A stretch of DNA of 64,000 bases from JBQSUQ01 sp052384575 (GTDB lineage Bacteria > Pseudomonadota > Gammaproteobacteria > Enterobacterales > Pasteurellaceae), in the NCBI GenBank assembly GCA_052384575.1, contig JBQSUQ010000014.1, one strand, 5' to 3'. Positions 8,571 through 17,041 of the stretch are shown one piece after another. Below the pieces are notes generated by a model. That model saw nothing but the letters and a program-made list of their open reading frames with translations. It did not search any database and was not told the origin of the DNA. A program made the position numbers and the translations under genes. The number at the start of each line of letters is the position of its first letter. Position 1 is the first letter of the stretch.

Positions 8571-9941
8571 ATGAGCTTCAATCCCTCAACATTATGGCAA
8601 GAATGCCTCTTACAACTACAAGATCAGATGTCTGCAAATGACTTCAATATGTGGTTACGTCCCTTGCAAGTAGATGCTAACAAAGAAAATTCAATCACTT
8701 TGTACGCGTCCAATGTGTTTATTAAAAGTTGGGTTGAAAATCACTATCTTGAAAAAATCAGTAAAATGATGTACCAACTTAGCCAAAACCCAAATCTTGT
8801 TATTAAAATTAAAGAAGGGGTCAAGCCCGCACCGACGAAACAACAAGAACCAGCTCAAGTTGTCGTTGAAACTACAACATCCTCAACACCAGTTAATACG
8901 GAAAATAACCCCGTATTTCGCACGAATTTAGATCCTCAATATGTTTTCGAAAATTTCGTGGGAGGTAAATCCAACCAGTTAGCGCGTTCTGCAGCACTCA
9001 AAGTGTCTAAACAACCAGGCGACAAATTAACCAATCCACTATTTTTATATGGTAGTACAGGCTTAGGCAAAACCCATTTATTACACGCCATTGGTAACAG
9101 TATTTTAGCGGACAATCCTCAAGCTAAAATTGTGTATATTCATTCAGAACGCTATGTGCAAGAAATGGTGAAAGCATTGCGAACAGAACGTATTGAACAA
9201 TTTAAGAAATTCTATCGTTCTTTAGATGTATTGCTCATCGATGACATTCAATTTTTTGCAGGAAAAGATGGCACACAAGAGGAATTTTTCCATACGTTTA
9301 ATTCCTTATTTGAAGGCGGTCGCCAAATTATTCTTACTTCAGATCGCTTACCAAAAGCTATTGAAGATTTCACTGAGCGCTTAACATCTCGTTTTGGCGT
9401 GGGATTGACGCTACAAATTGAACCGCCTGAATTAGAAACCCGTATTGCTATTTTACTGAAGAAAGCAGAGGAAAAAGGATTACACTTACCTGATGAAGTT
9501 GCTTTCTTTATTGCCAAAAAGTTACGCACCAATGTGCGAGAATTAGAAGGTGCTTTAAATCGCGTGCAAGCTTATGCAGAATTCACTGGAAAACCTATCA
9601 CCATTGAGTTTGCGCAAGAAACCTTAAAAGATATTTTGGCTTTACAAGAAAAACTGATTACAATTGAAAATATCCAAAAAATCGTGGCAGAATATTACCG
9701 TATCAAAGTATCTGATTTAAAATCTAAAAATCGTTCACGTTCTATTGCTCGACCACGTCAATTAGCGATGGCGTTAGCGAAAGAATTAACAAACCGCAGT
9801 TTACCAGAAATTGGTAAAGCATTCGGCGATCGTGATCATACAACGGTATTACACGCTTGTCGCCAGATCCAATTATTACGGGAAACAGATACGAATATTC
9901 AAGAAGATTGGTTAAATTTAAACCGCACTTTATCCGCATAA
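8571..9941 (+). CDS. dnaA: Chromosomal replication initiator protein DnaA
   Basis: AAA+ ATPase that binds DnaA boxes and opens oriC. Domain I spans ~1-85, a linker rich in Thr/Gln/Pro ~86-118, and AAA+ ~119-330 with Walker A GSTGLGKT at 161-168 and Walker B LLIDDIQF. The C-terminal DNA-binding domain carries the signature DRDHTTVLHACRQI. The length of 456 aa matches the family. dnaN follows after 32 bp and recF after that, the conserved dnaA-dnaN-recF order; gyrB does not follow. Confidence 0.98.
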   Translation: MSFNPSTLWQECLLQLQDQMSANDFNMWLRPLQVDANKENSITLYASNVFIKSWVENHYLEKISKMMYQLSQNPNLVIKIKEGVKPAPTKQQEPAQVVVETTTSSTPVNTENNPVFRTNLDPQYVFENFVGGKSNQLARSAALKVSKQPGDKLTNPLFLYGSTGLGKTHLLHAIGNSILADNPQAKIVYIHSERYVQEMVKALRTERIEQFKKFYRSLDVLLIDDIQFFAGKDGTQEEFFHTFNSLFEGGRQIILTSDRLPKAIEDFTERLTSRFGVGLTLQIEPPELETRIAILLKKAEEKGLHLPDEVAFFIAKKLRTNVRELEGALNRVQAYAEFTGKPITIEFAQETLKDILALQEKLITIENIQKIVAEYYRIKVSDLKSKNRSRSIARPRQLAMALAKELTNRSLPEIGKAFGDRDHTTVLHACRQIQLLRETDTNIQEDWLNLNRTLSA

Positions 9942-9973
9942 TTGTGGTCAATATCAATGAAAGGAAAATCAAT

Positions 9974-11074
9974 ATGCAACTGATTATTTCAAGAGAAGAT
10001 TTATTAAAACCATTACAACAAGTATGTGGTGTACTTAGCAACCGCCCAAATATTCCTGTATTAAACAATGTATTGCTACAAGTAAATGGCAATGTGTTAA
10101 CCATTACTGGAACGGATTTGGAAGTTGAGCTATCAACTCAAGCGTTGCTACAAAATAGCGGTGAAGGCAATTTCACAATTCCTGCCAAAAAATTCCTTGA
10201 TATTTGCCGCAGCTTACCAGAACAATCAAGCATTACCGTAGATTTTGAACAAGATCGCGCAATTGTTCGTTCAGGCAGAACGAAATTTAACTTATCCACC
10301 TTCCCTGCAGAAGAATATCCAAATCTTGCGAACTGGCAATCAGAAGTGGATTTTGAAGTAACGCAAAATATCATTCGCCGTCTTATTGATGCAACACAGT
10401 TTTCTATGGCGAACAATGACGCTCGTTATTCATTGAACGGGATGAAATTAGAAACCGAAGGCAACTTATTACGGACTGTATCAACTGACGGTCACCGCCT
10501 TGCCGTTTGCACCATTGCTCTGGAACAGGCTTTACAAGATCATTCCGTTATCGTACCTCGCAAAGGTGTCTTAGAATTAGCCCGCCTCCTTGATGCAAAC
10601 AGCGAACAGCCTGCTCGTTTAAAAATTGGAACAAATAATTTGCGTGTAGAGCTTGGCACTATCGTCTTTACTACCAAATTAATTGACGGACGTTTTCCTG
10701 ATTATCGCCGCGTTGTACCTCGCAATGCAGATCGTATTTTAGAAAGCGATTGGGAGGCATTAAAACAATCTTTTGTTCGCGCTTCTATTCTTTCAACGGA
10801 AAAAGTACGTACAGTGCGTTTGCAACTTAGCCAAAATCAATTGAAAATTTTAGCAAGCAATCCAGAGCATGAAGAAGCAGAAGAAATTTTAGATGTATTC
10901 TATGAAAGCGAAGAAATGGAAGTTGGCTTTAACGCTAGCTACATTTTAGATGTACTCAACGCACTAAAATGTAATCGTGTGCGTATGCGTCTCACTGATG
11001 CGTCATCAAGTTGCTTAATTGAAGATTGTGAAGATAGCAGCGCTGAATATGTCATCATGCCAATGCGTTTATAA
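9974..11074 (+). CDS. dnaN: DNA polymerase III sliding clamp (beta subunit)
   Basis: Ring-shaped processivity clamp, 366 aa, three repeated clamp domains, ending in VIMPMRL as is characteristic. The start was set at the ATG at 9974 (MQLIISREDLLKPLQ) because AAGGAAAA precedes it at the right distance and this matches the family N-terminus; an open frame continues upstream inside dnaA without meaning. Confidence 0.97.
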   Translation: MQLIISREDLLKPLQQVCGVLSNRPNIPVLNNVLLQVNGNVLTITGTDLEVELSTQALLQNSGEGNFTIPAKKFLDICRSLPEQSSITVDFEQDRAIVRSGRTKFNLSTFPAEEYPNLANWQSEVDFEVTQNIIRRLIDATQFSMANNDARYSLNGMKLETEGNLLRTVSTDGHRLAVCTIALEQALQDHSVIVPRKGVLELARLLDANSEQPARLKIGTNNLRVELGTIVFTTKLIDGRFPDYRRVVPRNADRILESDWEALKQSFVRASILSTEKVRTVRLQLSQNQLKILASNPEHEEAEEILDVFYESEEMEVGFNASYILDVLNALKCNRVRMRLTDASSSCLIEDCEDSSAEYVIMPMRL

Positions 11075-11100
11075 AACTACTGATTTTTTAACCGCACTTT

Positions 11101-12186
11101 ATGGCTATTTCTCGCTTAATTGTCGAAAACTTTAGAAATTTAACAGCCGTTGATCTTGAATTAGATTGCGGCTTTAACTTTTTAATAGGCAATAATGGCA
11201 GCGGAAAGACTAGCCTACTTGAAGCTATTTATTACTTAGGTCATGGACGCTCCTTTAAGAGTAACGTTACGACTAGAATTATTCGTTACGAACAACCCCA
11301 CTTCACATTACATGGACGTATTCAAGAGCAGCAACATCAATGGTCCGTAGGCTTACAAAAATTACGTAAAGAAGGTAACACCATTGTCAAAATCAACGGT
11401 GAAGATGGCAGTAAAATTTCCGATCTTGCCCATTTGCTTCCCATGCAGCTCATCACGCCTGAGGGACTAAACTTACTTAATGGCGGTCCCAGTTTCCGTC
11501 GAGCATTCTTAGATTGGGGGTTATTCCACCACCAAACCGCTTTTTATTCCGCTTGGTCAAATTTAAACCGTTTACTACGCCAACGTAATGCCGCTCTGCA
11601 ACAGAACTATCGTTACGACATACTCAGCATTTGGGATAAAGAACTCGCTGTTTTAGCACATCAAGTTAGCCAATGGCGGCAACATTATGCGGAAGAACTC
11701 CGCCCTGAAATAGAAAAAACCTGCCAGCTATTTTTACCTGAATTAGAAATTCAAGTGAGTTTTCATCAAGGTTGGGAAAAAGATACAGACTACGCAAGTT
11801 TATTAAAAGAAAATTTCGAACGAGATAGGCAAATTGGTTATACGGTTTCAGGTCCGCAAAAAGCCGATTTTCGTTTTAAAGCCAATGGCTTACCAGCAGA
11901 AGATGTGCTATCTCGCGGACAATTAAAATTACTGATGTGTGCCTTACGACTTGCACAGGGCGAGCACTTAATGAAACAAAAAAATCGCCACTGTATTTTT
12001 CTTATTGACGATTTCGCCTCAGAGCTTGATGAAATTAAACGAGGTTTGTTAGCGGAGCGGCTCCAACATAGCCAATCTCAAGTTTTTGTCACTGCAATTA
12101 CAAAAGAACAACTCAAACAAATGCAGCCTAAGCAAGCCAAAATCTTTCAATTGCACAATGGTCATATTCAATTAATCAATACATAA
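11101..12186 (+). CDS. recF: DNA replication and repair protein RecF
   Basis: ABC-type/SMC-like ATPase of the RecFOR pathway that loads RecA at gapped DNA. Walker A GNNGSGKTS is at residues 30-38, a signature LSRGQLK near residue 275 and Walker B IFLIDDFASELD. The length of 361 aa is normal. Oddly, a USS (AACCGCACTTT) abuts the ATG, so no Shine-Dalgarno lies at the usual distance; coupling to dnaN translation, 26 bp upstream, may compensate. Confidence 0.96.
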   Translation: MAISRLIVENFRNLTAVDLELDCGFNFLIGNNGSGKTSLLEAIYYLGHGRSFKSNVTTRIIRYEQPHFTLHGRIQEQQHQWSVGLQKLRKEGNTIVKINGEDGSKISDLAHLLPMQLITPEGLNLLNGGPSFRRAFLDWGLFHHQTAFYSAWSNLNRLLRQRNAALQQNYRYDILSIWDKELAVLAHQVSQWRQHYAEELRPEIEKTCQLFLPELEIQVSFHQGWEKDTDYASLLKENFERDRQIGYTVSGPQKADFRFKANGLPAEDVLSRGQLKLLMCALRLAQGEHLMKQKNRHCIFLIDDFASELDEIKRGLLAERLQHSQSQVFVTAITKEQLKQMQPKQAKIFQLHNGHIQLINT

Positions 12187-12216
12187 AAAAAGTGCGGTGA
12201 ATTTCACCGCACTTTT
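12185..12216 (+). terminator. Bidirectional inverted-USS terminator between recF and crp
   Basis: AAAAAAGTGCGGTGA, a short loop, then TCACCGCACTTTTT. Perfect USS arms between two convergent genes. Confidence 0.9.
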
Positions 12217-12231
12217 TGTTCATTAATTCCT

Positions 12232-12903
12232 TTAGTCACGCGTACCATATACGACAATGGTTTTTCCATGAGCGGAAATCAAATGCTCATCTTCTAGCAT
12301 TTTCAAAATGCGTCCCACCGTTTCTCTGGAACATCCTACCATTTGCCCTATTTCTTGACGTGTAATTTTAATTTGCATCCCTTCAGGATGAGTCATTGCT
12401 TCTGGCATTTTAGCCAAGTTTAATAAAGTTTGTGCAATGCGACCTGTTACATCCAAGAAGGCTAAATTACGCACTTGTTGAGAAGTAGTACGTAAACGTT
12501 TAGCAAGTTGACCAGATAAAATCATTAAAATATCTGGGTTCACTTGAACTAACTGACGGAATTTTTTGTATGAAATTTCTGCTACTTCGCAAGGAGTTCT
12601 CACTCTAACCCAAGCAGAGCGAACTTCATCTTCATTGAATAAACCTGCTTCACCAAAAAAATCTCCTGCCCCTAAATAAGTGAGCAACATTTCTTTATCG
12701 TCTTCATCTTTTGTCGACACAGAAGCCGACCCTTTGATTAAATAATAAAGGGTTTCCGCTTTTTCTCCTGCATGAATAATCGTTGTTTTCACAGGATATT
12801 TGTGAATATGGCAATGCGATATAAACCACTCTAATGTTGGATCCGCTGCATTAGCGGGTCTATGTGGTTGATATACATCAAGATGTTGAAGTTGTTCTGG
12901 CAT
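12232..12903 (-). CDS. crp: cAMP receptor protein (CRP)
   Basis: Global cAMP-responsive regulator; in Haemophilus it also drives competence genes with Sxy (family knowledge). The N-terminal cyclic-nucleotide domain has the phosphate-binding cassette GEAGLF and R/S residues around 90-96. The C-terminal winged helix has the recognition helix in CSRETVGRILKMLE. The length is 223 aa. Its ligand-making enzyme cyaA is also in this window, and a CRP-like site lies upstream of the galactitol operon at 21135. Confidence 0.96.
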   Translation of the reverse strand: MPEQLQHLDVYQPHRPANAADPTLEWFISHCHIHKYPVKTTIIHAGEKAETLYYLIKGSASVSTKDEDDKEMLLTYLGAGDFFGEAGLFNEDEVRSAWVRVRTPCEVAEISYKKFRQLVQVNPDILMILSGQLAKRLRTTSQQVRNLAFLDVTGRIAQTLLNLAKMPEAMTHPEGMQIKITRQEIGQMVGCSRETVGRILKMLEDEHLISAHGKTIVVYGTRD

Positions 12904-12965
12904 AAATAAACCTCTACTTGCCTAAAAATAAGTCAAGAATTCATACATAATAACATTAAAGAATT

Positions 12966-13184
12966 CTAACGGAAAAAATCCCTTTTGTTTTTAATATCAA
13001 TAGTTTCATGCAATTCTGACCAAACAATCACCACTTTTTCTTGATAAATTTGATCAAGCAAATTTTGTGTTTTTTGAGCAAGGGATAGCTCTTCTTCACC
13101 ATAATCTGTACCTTCACGTAAAATGAAGCTTTCTACCAGATTAATTAAGGTTTGTTTTTCAAGTTCTTGCCATGGAATAATCAT
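12966..13184 (-). CDS. yheU: YheU family protein (UPF0270)
   Basis: 72-aa acidic soluble protein beginning MIIPWQELEKQTLINLVESF, the hallmark of the YheU/UPF0270 family. Biochemical function is not known. The gene begins 6 bp after slmA ends and probably shares its transcript. Confidence 0.88.
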   Translation of the reverse strand: MIIPWQELEKQTLINLVESFILREGTDYGEEELSLAQKTQNLLDQIYQEKVVIVWSELHETIDIKNKRDFFR

Positions 13185-13190
13185 AGGAAA

Positions 13191-13844
13191 TTACACAAAT
13201 AACTGTTCTAACAATTTCCATTGCTGCTCGAAACTTTGGTTGACTGAACGACGGAAATTAGTGCGGACATAACGCATAAACTGTCCTTCACAAAAAGTAA
13301 CTAAATAACTCGCTATAGTACGATCATCGGTAGCAAAGCTTTTTCCTTCGCGTAATTTACTCATTTGTAAAATATTCACAAATTGTAATTCTAAGCGATC
13401 AAAAAACTGTGCAACTCTTAATTGTAATTGCGCATCTTCAAACATGAGAGCATGTCCAGTTAATACTCTCGTCATACCTGGATTTTTTCGCGCAAAATCA
13501 AGAATCATCTGTAGGATACCATGAATTCGGTTCACTGTGTTAGTTTCCATCTTAATTGACTGAGAAATACGAATAAATAAGTTTTGTTCAATATTCTCAA
13601 TCAGCGCTTCAAAAATTTTCGTTTTGCTTGGGAAATAACGATAAAGCGCAGCTTCAGAAACACCAACTGCTTCCGCAAGTTTTGCAGTTGTCATTCGTTC
13701 CATGCCCCGTTCAGAATGCAGCATGCTTGATAGCACTGCAAGTACTTGCTGGCGACGTGCTTGAACACTGCGTTTTTCTATTTTAGGTGCCGTTTTTTCT
13801 TCTGGCATAGGTTCAACTTCTGCAATTTCAAGTTGTTCAATCAT
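13191..13844 (-). CDS. slmA: Nucleoid occlusion factor SlmA (TetR family)
   Basis: DNA-binding inhibitor of FtsZ assembly over unsegregated chromosomes. A basic segment (KIEKRSVQARRQQVL) leads into a TetR-type helix-turn-helix around residues 45-75 (LAEAVGVSEAALYRYFPS). The length is 217 aa with a helical C-terminal domain. The start ATG overlaps the dut stop by one base (TAATG), so it is coupled to dut. The dut-slmA pairing is conserved in gamma-proteobacteria. Confidence 0.94.
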   Translation of the reverse strand: MIEQLEIAEVEPMPEEKTAPKIEKRSVQARRQQVLAVLSSMLHSERGMERMTTAKLAEAVGVSEAALYRYFPSKTKIFEALIENIEQNLFIRISQSIKMETNTVNRIHGILQMILDFARKNPGMTRVLTGHALMFEDAQLQLRVAQFFDRLELQFVNILQMSKLREGKSFATDDRTIASYLVTFCEGQFMRYVRTNFRRSVNQSFEQQWKLLEQLFV

Positions 13845-14299
13845 TATTTCTTACCTGAATGACCAAAACCACCTTCACCACGATCTGTCGATTCAAAGGT
13901 ATCAACAATATTGAATTCTGCCTGCACCACAGGTACAAAAACAAGTTGTGCGATGCGATCACCCACAGCAATTTTGAATGGTTCTTTTCCTCTATTCCAC
14001 ATGGAAACCATCAAAGGACCTTGATAATCACTGTCGATTAATCCGACTAAATTGCCTAACACAATACCATTTTTATGACCTAAGCCAGAACGCGGTAAAA
14101 TAACTGCAGCTAAATTTGGATCCGCAATATAAATTGATAATCCCGTTGGGATCAGTTTAGTTTCTCCGGGTTGAATTTCAAATTCTTCATCCACTAATGC
14201 TCGCAAATCCAATCCAGCTGAACCAGAAGTTGCATAAGTAGGTAAAGGAAATTCGTTGCCAATACGGGCATCTAAAATTTTTACATCAATTTTTTTCAT
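13844..14299 (-). CDS. dut: Deoxyuridine 5'-triphosphate nucleotidohydrolase
   Basis: Trimeric dUTPase that converts dUTP to dUMP, keeping uracil out of DNA and feeding thymidylate synthesis. The five family motifs are visible, including PRSGLGHKNGIVLGN, GLIDSDYQG and the C-terminal RGEGGFGHSG. The length of 151 aa is typical. It lies 20 bp downstream of coaBC, with slmA overlapping its end, the usual coaBC-dut-slmA order. Confidence 0.96.
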   Translation of the reverse strand: MKKIDVKILDARIGNEFPLPTYATSGSAGLDLRALVDEEFEIQPGETKLIPTGLSIYIADPNLAAVILPRSGLGHKNGIVLGNLVGLIDSDYQGPLMVSMWNRGKEPFKIAVGDRIAQLVFVPVVQAEFNIVDTFESTDRGEGGFGHSGKK

Positions 14300-14319
14300 T
14301 GTTATATCCTATGATGATT

Positions 14320-15528
14320 TTATTTATCTTGGTAACGCGCAACAATTTCATTTGCTAAATGTTCTGCTAACTTACTTTTATCCGCAAAAGGCAATAGTTT
14401 ATCACCATCTTGCCAAAATAAATGCAAGCTATTTTGATCTGCGTTAAACGCTTGTCCATTTGACACATCATTTGCACAAATTAAATCCAAATTTTTGCGT
14501 TGTAACTTATCTTTGGCATATTGCTCCACATCCTGCGTTTCAGCAGCAAAACCCACTGTAAATGGGCGATCTTTCGTTAACGCTGCCACCGTTGCAATAA
14601 TGTCTGGGTTTTTAACTAGTTTCAGCACTAATTCATCTTGTCCTGCTGTTTTTTTCATTTTGTGTTCTGCAACCTCTGCCATGCGGTAATCCGCCACTGC
14701 AGCACAACCAATAAATATCTGATTCTTCACCGCACTTTCTAATGATTTTTCGTACATTTGTTGAGCAGAAATCACATTAACTCTTGCTACATTAACAGGC
14801 GTTGGCAAATTAACTGGTCCCGCTATCAAAGTCACTTTCGCCCCTCTTTTAGCAAAGGCTTCCGCAATCGCAAAACCCATTTTGCCAGAACTGTGGTTAC
14901 TAATATAGCGTACTGGATCAATTGCTTCACGCGTAGGTCCTGCAGTAATCGCTACAGACAAATGTTGTAAATCTTGCTTTTTCTCTAACAACGCACAAAG
15001 TGCGGTAAAAATTTCAGCGGGTTCCGACATCCGCCCAAAACCAACATCACCACAAGCTTGCTCACCTGAATTAGGCCCAACTGTATGCAATCCTCGCGCT
15101 AAAAGTGCGGTTAAATTTTGTTGCGTTATTTTCTGCGCAAACATTTGTTGATTCATCGCAGGTGCCAGTAAAATCGGAGCTGGAGTTGCAAGACATATTG
15201 TGGACAACAAATCATTCGCCATACCAACTGTCAAACGAGCCAAAAAATCAGCAGAAGCAGGAGCAATAACAATAAGATCTGCCCATTTAGCTAATTCAAT
15301 ATGCCCCATAGCTAATTCAGCTTGTGGATCTAATAAAGATTGTGCAACCGCATTACCTGAAATTGCTTGCAACGTTAAAGGCGTAACAAACTCAGCGGCA
15401 GCCGGCGTTAATACAACACGTACTTCCGCTTGCGCTTTACGTAATAAACGAATAAGTTCAATCGCTTTATAAGCAGCAATGCCCCCCGTAATGCCCACAA
15501 CAACGCGCTTATTGTGCAAATTTATCAT
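14320..15528 (-). CDS. coaBC: Bifunctional phosphopantothenoylcysteine decarboxylase / phosphopantothenate-cysteine ligase
   Basis: Two-step enzyme of coenzyme A synthesis. The N-terminal flavoprotein CoaC domain (1-~185) has GGIAAYKAIELIR, the catalytic-region histidine in AMGHIELAKWADL and the PAMN motif. The C-terminal CoaB ligase domain (~190-402) has AGPTREAIDPVRYISN and the lysine region KMKKTAG. The length is 402 aa. A USS at about 14999 and another near 15104 lie within the coding sequence. First gene of coaBC-dut-slmA-yheU. Confidence 0.95.
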   Translation of the reverse strand: MINLHNKRVVVGITGGIAAYKAIELIRLLRKAQAEVRVVLTPAAAEFVTPLTLQAISGNAVAQSLLDPQAELAMGHIELAKWADLIVIAPASADFLARLTVGMANDLLSTICLATPAPILLAPAMNQQMFAQKITQQNLTALLARGLHTVGPNSGEQACGDVGFGRMSEPAEIFTALCALLEKKQDLQHLSVAITAGPTREAIDPVRYISNHSSGKMGFAIAEAFAKRGAKVTLIAGPVNLPTPVNVARVNVISAQQMYEKSLESAVKNQIFIGCAAVADYRMAEVAEHKMKKTAGQDELVLKLVKNPDIIATVAALTKDRPFTVGFAAETQDVEQYAKDKLQRKNLDLICANDVSNGQAFNADQNSLHLFWQDGDKLLPFADKSKLAEHLANEIVARYQDK

Positions 15529-15680
15529 TGTTAGTCCTTCTTCACATCATTTTTGCTCATTCTACTTCAAACTCAGCAATAAAACATTTTATTTTTTGAT
15601 CTCCGTTCCAAAAAGATCATCTCTTCCTCGTTTTTTATAACTGATAAATACAAAATAAAATAAAAAATTTAGGAAAAATC

Positions 15681-16343
15681 ATGTCATCTCAACCACTTAT
15701 GCCTAGAGAAAAATTGCTTCAATTTGGCGCCGAAGCATTAAGTAATCAAGAATTATTAGCTATTTTCTTGCGTACGGGCATTAAAAATCTTCCCGTTATG
15801 CAACTTTCTCAAGCAGTACTTACACATTTTGGATCGTTACGAGGATTACTATCCGCCAATCAAAAACAATTTTGTGCCTTCAAAGGAATTGGCATTACTC
15901 AATTCATCCAATTGCAAGCCTGTACGGAAATGACGAGGCGCTATTTATTAGAAGAATTAAAAGTGAATCACATATTTAATAGCACAGAAACTGTACGAAT
16001 GTACTTACAAACGGAATTAGAGGACCACGAACGTGAAGTTTTCCTTGTATTATTTTTGGATAATCAACATCGCCTGATTAAACAAGAAGAAATGTTTCTC
16101 GGCACCATTAATTCTGCCACCATTCACCCCAGAGAAATTATTAAAGCCGCTTTATATTGTAACGCAGCCGCCTTAATACTCGCCCATAACCATCCTTCTG
16201 GAATTTCAGAGCCTAGCAATGCGGATCGCCAAATCACACAAAAAATCAAACAGGCAACGGATCTTATTGAGATCAAATTATTAGATCATTTTGTAATTGG
16301 AAAAGGATGTTATTTTTCATTTGCCGAAAATGGTTGGCTTTGA
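15681..16343 (+). CDS. radC: RadC/YicR family JAB1/MPN-domain protein
   Basis: 220-aa UPF0758 protein. An N-terminal helix-hairpin-helix-like region (~1-100) is followed by the MPN/JAMM metalloprotease-like domain with AHNHPSGISEPSNAD, which holds the HxH...D metal ligands. Despite the name, a role in recombinational repair is not supported in E. coli, and the function remains unclear. It sits next to rpmB-rpmG-mutM, as in E. coli. Confidence 0.92.
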   Translation: MSSQPLMPREKLLQFGAEALSNQELLAIFLRTGIKNLPVMQLSQAVLTHFGSLRGLLSANQKQFCAFKGIGITQFIQLQACTEMTRRYLLEELKVNHIFNSTETVRMYLQTELEDHEREVFLVLFLDNQHRLIKQEEMFLGTINSATIHPREIIKAALYCNAAALILAHNHPSGISEPSNADRQITQKIKQATDLIEIKLLDHFVIGKGCYFSFAENGWL

Positions 16344-16412
16344 ATACAATGGTAACGATCTCATAAATTTCAAGCTAATCGACTATTTTCACGTTATAAG
16401 CAAAATTTTTGC

Positions 16413-16441
16413 TTGAGAAAAGAAGATAAAGCAAGTATAAT
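16413..16441 (+). promoter_or_regulatory. rpmBG promoter
   Basis: TTGAGA at 16413-16418 and a perfect -10 TATAAT at 16436-16441 with 17-bp spacing. Strong sigma-70 type, as expected for ribosomal proteins. Confidence 0.75.
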
Positions 16442-16465
16442 TTGCGACCTTTAATATAGTAAGTG

Positions 16466-16544
16466 GGTCGGTTATGGCGACCTGACGAGGTAGCTATCAA
16501 GCTTTTGTCTTGATTTTGTATCCGAACCATAAGCTCGAGCTTAT
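16466..16544 (+). promoter_or_regulatory. Structured 5' leader of rpmB
   Basis: Three successive hairpins lie in the untranslated leader: GGTCG/CGACC at 16466-16482, ATCAAG/CTTGAT at 16496-16514, and the 16-base perfect palindrome ATAAGCTCGAGCTTAT at 16529-16544, ending 21 bases before the rpmB start. A competing pairing of TTATGG (16472) with CCATAA (near 16527) is possible. Ribosomal-protein autoregulation is a guess. Confidence 0.45.
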
Positions 16545-16565
16545 ATTTAATTATTGGAGTTTATT

Positions 16566-16802
16566 ATGTCTAGAGTCTGTCAAGTAACAGGCAAGCGTCC
16601 AGCAGTGGGTAACAACCGCTCACACGCAATGAATGCGACTAAACGTCGTTTTTTACCAAACCTTCACACTCACCGTTTCTGGGTTGAGAGCGAAAAACGT
16701 TTCGTAACTTTACGCTTAACAGCGAAAGGTATGCGTATTATTGATAAAAAAGGCATTGATGCAGTATTAGCTGACATTCGTGCTCGTGGCGAGAAAATCT
16801 AA
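16566..16802 (+). CDS. rpmB: 50S ribosomal protein L28
   Basis: 78-aa protein starting MSRVCQVTGKRPAVGNN, the invariant L28 N-terminus. The start is the ATG at 16566, preceded by TTGGAG; a longer frame from 16554 would add four residues not found in the family. Forms an operon with rpmG, 11 bp downstream. Confidence 0.97.
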   Translation: MSRVCQVTGKRPAVGNNRSHAMNATKRRFLPNLHTHRFWVESEKRFVTLRLTAKGMRIIDKKGIDAVLADIRARGEKI

Positions 16803-16813
16803 GGAGCTAAAAG

Positions 16814-16984
16814 ATGGCAGCTAAAGGTACTCGTGAGAAAATTAGATTAGTTTCAACTGCTGAAACAGGTCATTTTTACACAACAACAAAAAACAAACGT
16901 AATATGCCTGAAAAAATGGAAATCAAAAAATTTGATCCAGTAGTGCGTAAACACGTTGTTTATAAAGAAGCTAAAATTAAATAA
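16814..16984 (+). CDS. rpmG: 50S ribosomal protein L33
   Basis: 56 codons beginning MAAKGTREKIRLVSTAETG and ending HVVYKEAKIK; the standard short L33, without the zinc-binding Cys pairs of the C+ form. An AAGGAG Shine-Dalgarno lies 7 bp before the ATG. A strong terminator follows. Confidence 0.97.
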   Translation: MAAKGTREKIRLVSTAETGHFYTTTKNKRNMPEKMEIKKFDPVVRKHVVYKEAKIK

Positions 16985-17002
16985 TTTTAGAATCACATTA
17001 AG

Positions 17003-17029
17003 AAACCCGACTTTAGTCGGGTTTTTTTA
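17003..17029 (+). terminator. rpmBG terminator
   Basis: AAACCCGACTTTAGTCGGGTTTTTTT: a 7-bp GC-rich stem followed by a T-run, 20 bp after rpmG. Confidence 0.9.
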
Positions 17030-17041
17030 TAGGAATTGATT

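Noticed and set aside
16344..16553. tRNA gene upstream of rpmB because of several small stems
   Set aside because: The stems do not form a cloverleaf and no CCA end or conserved T-loop is present; they fit a leader behind a strong promoter.
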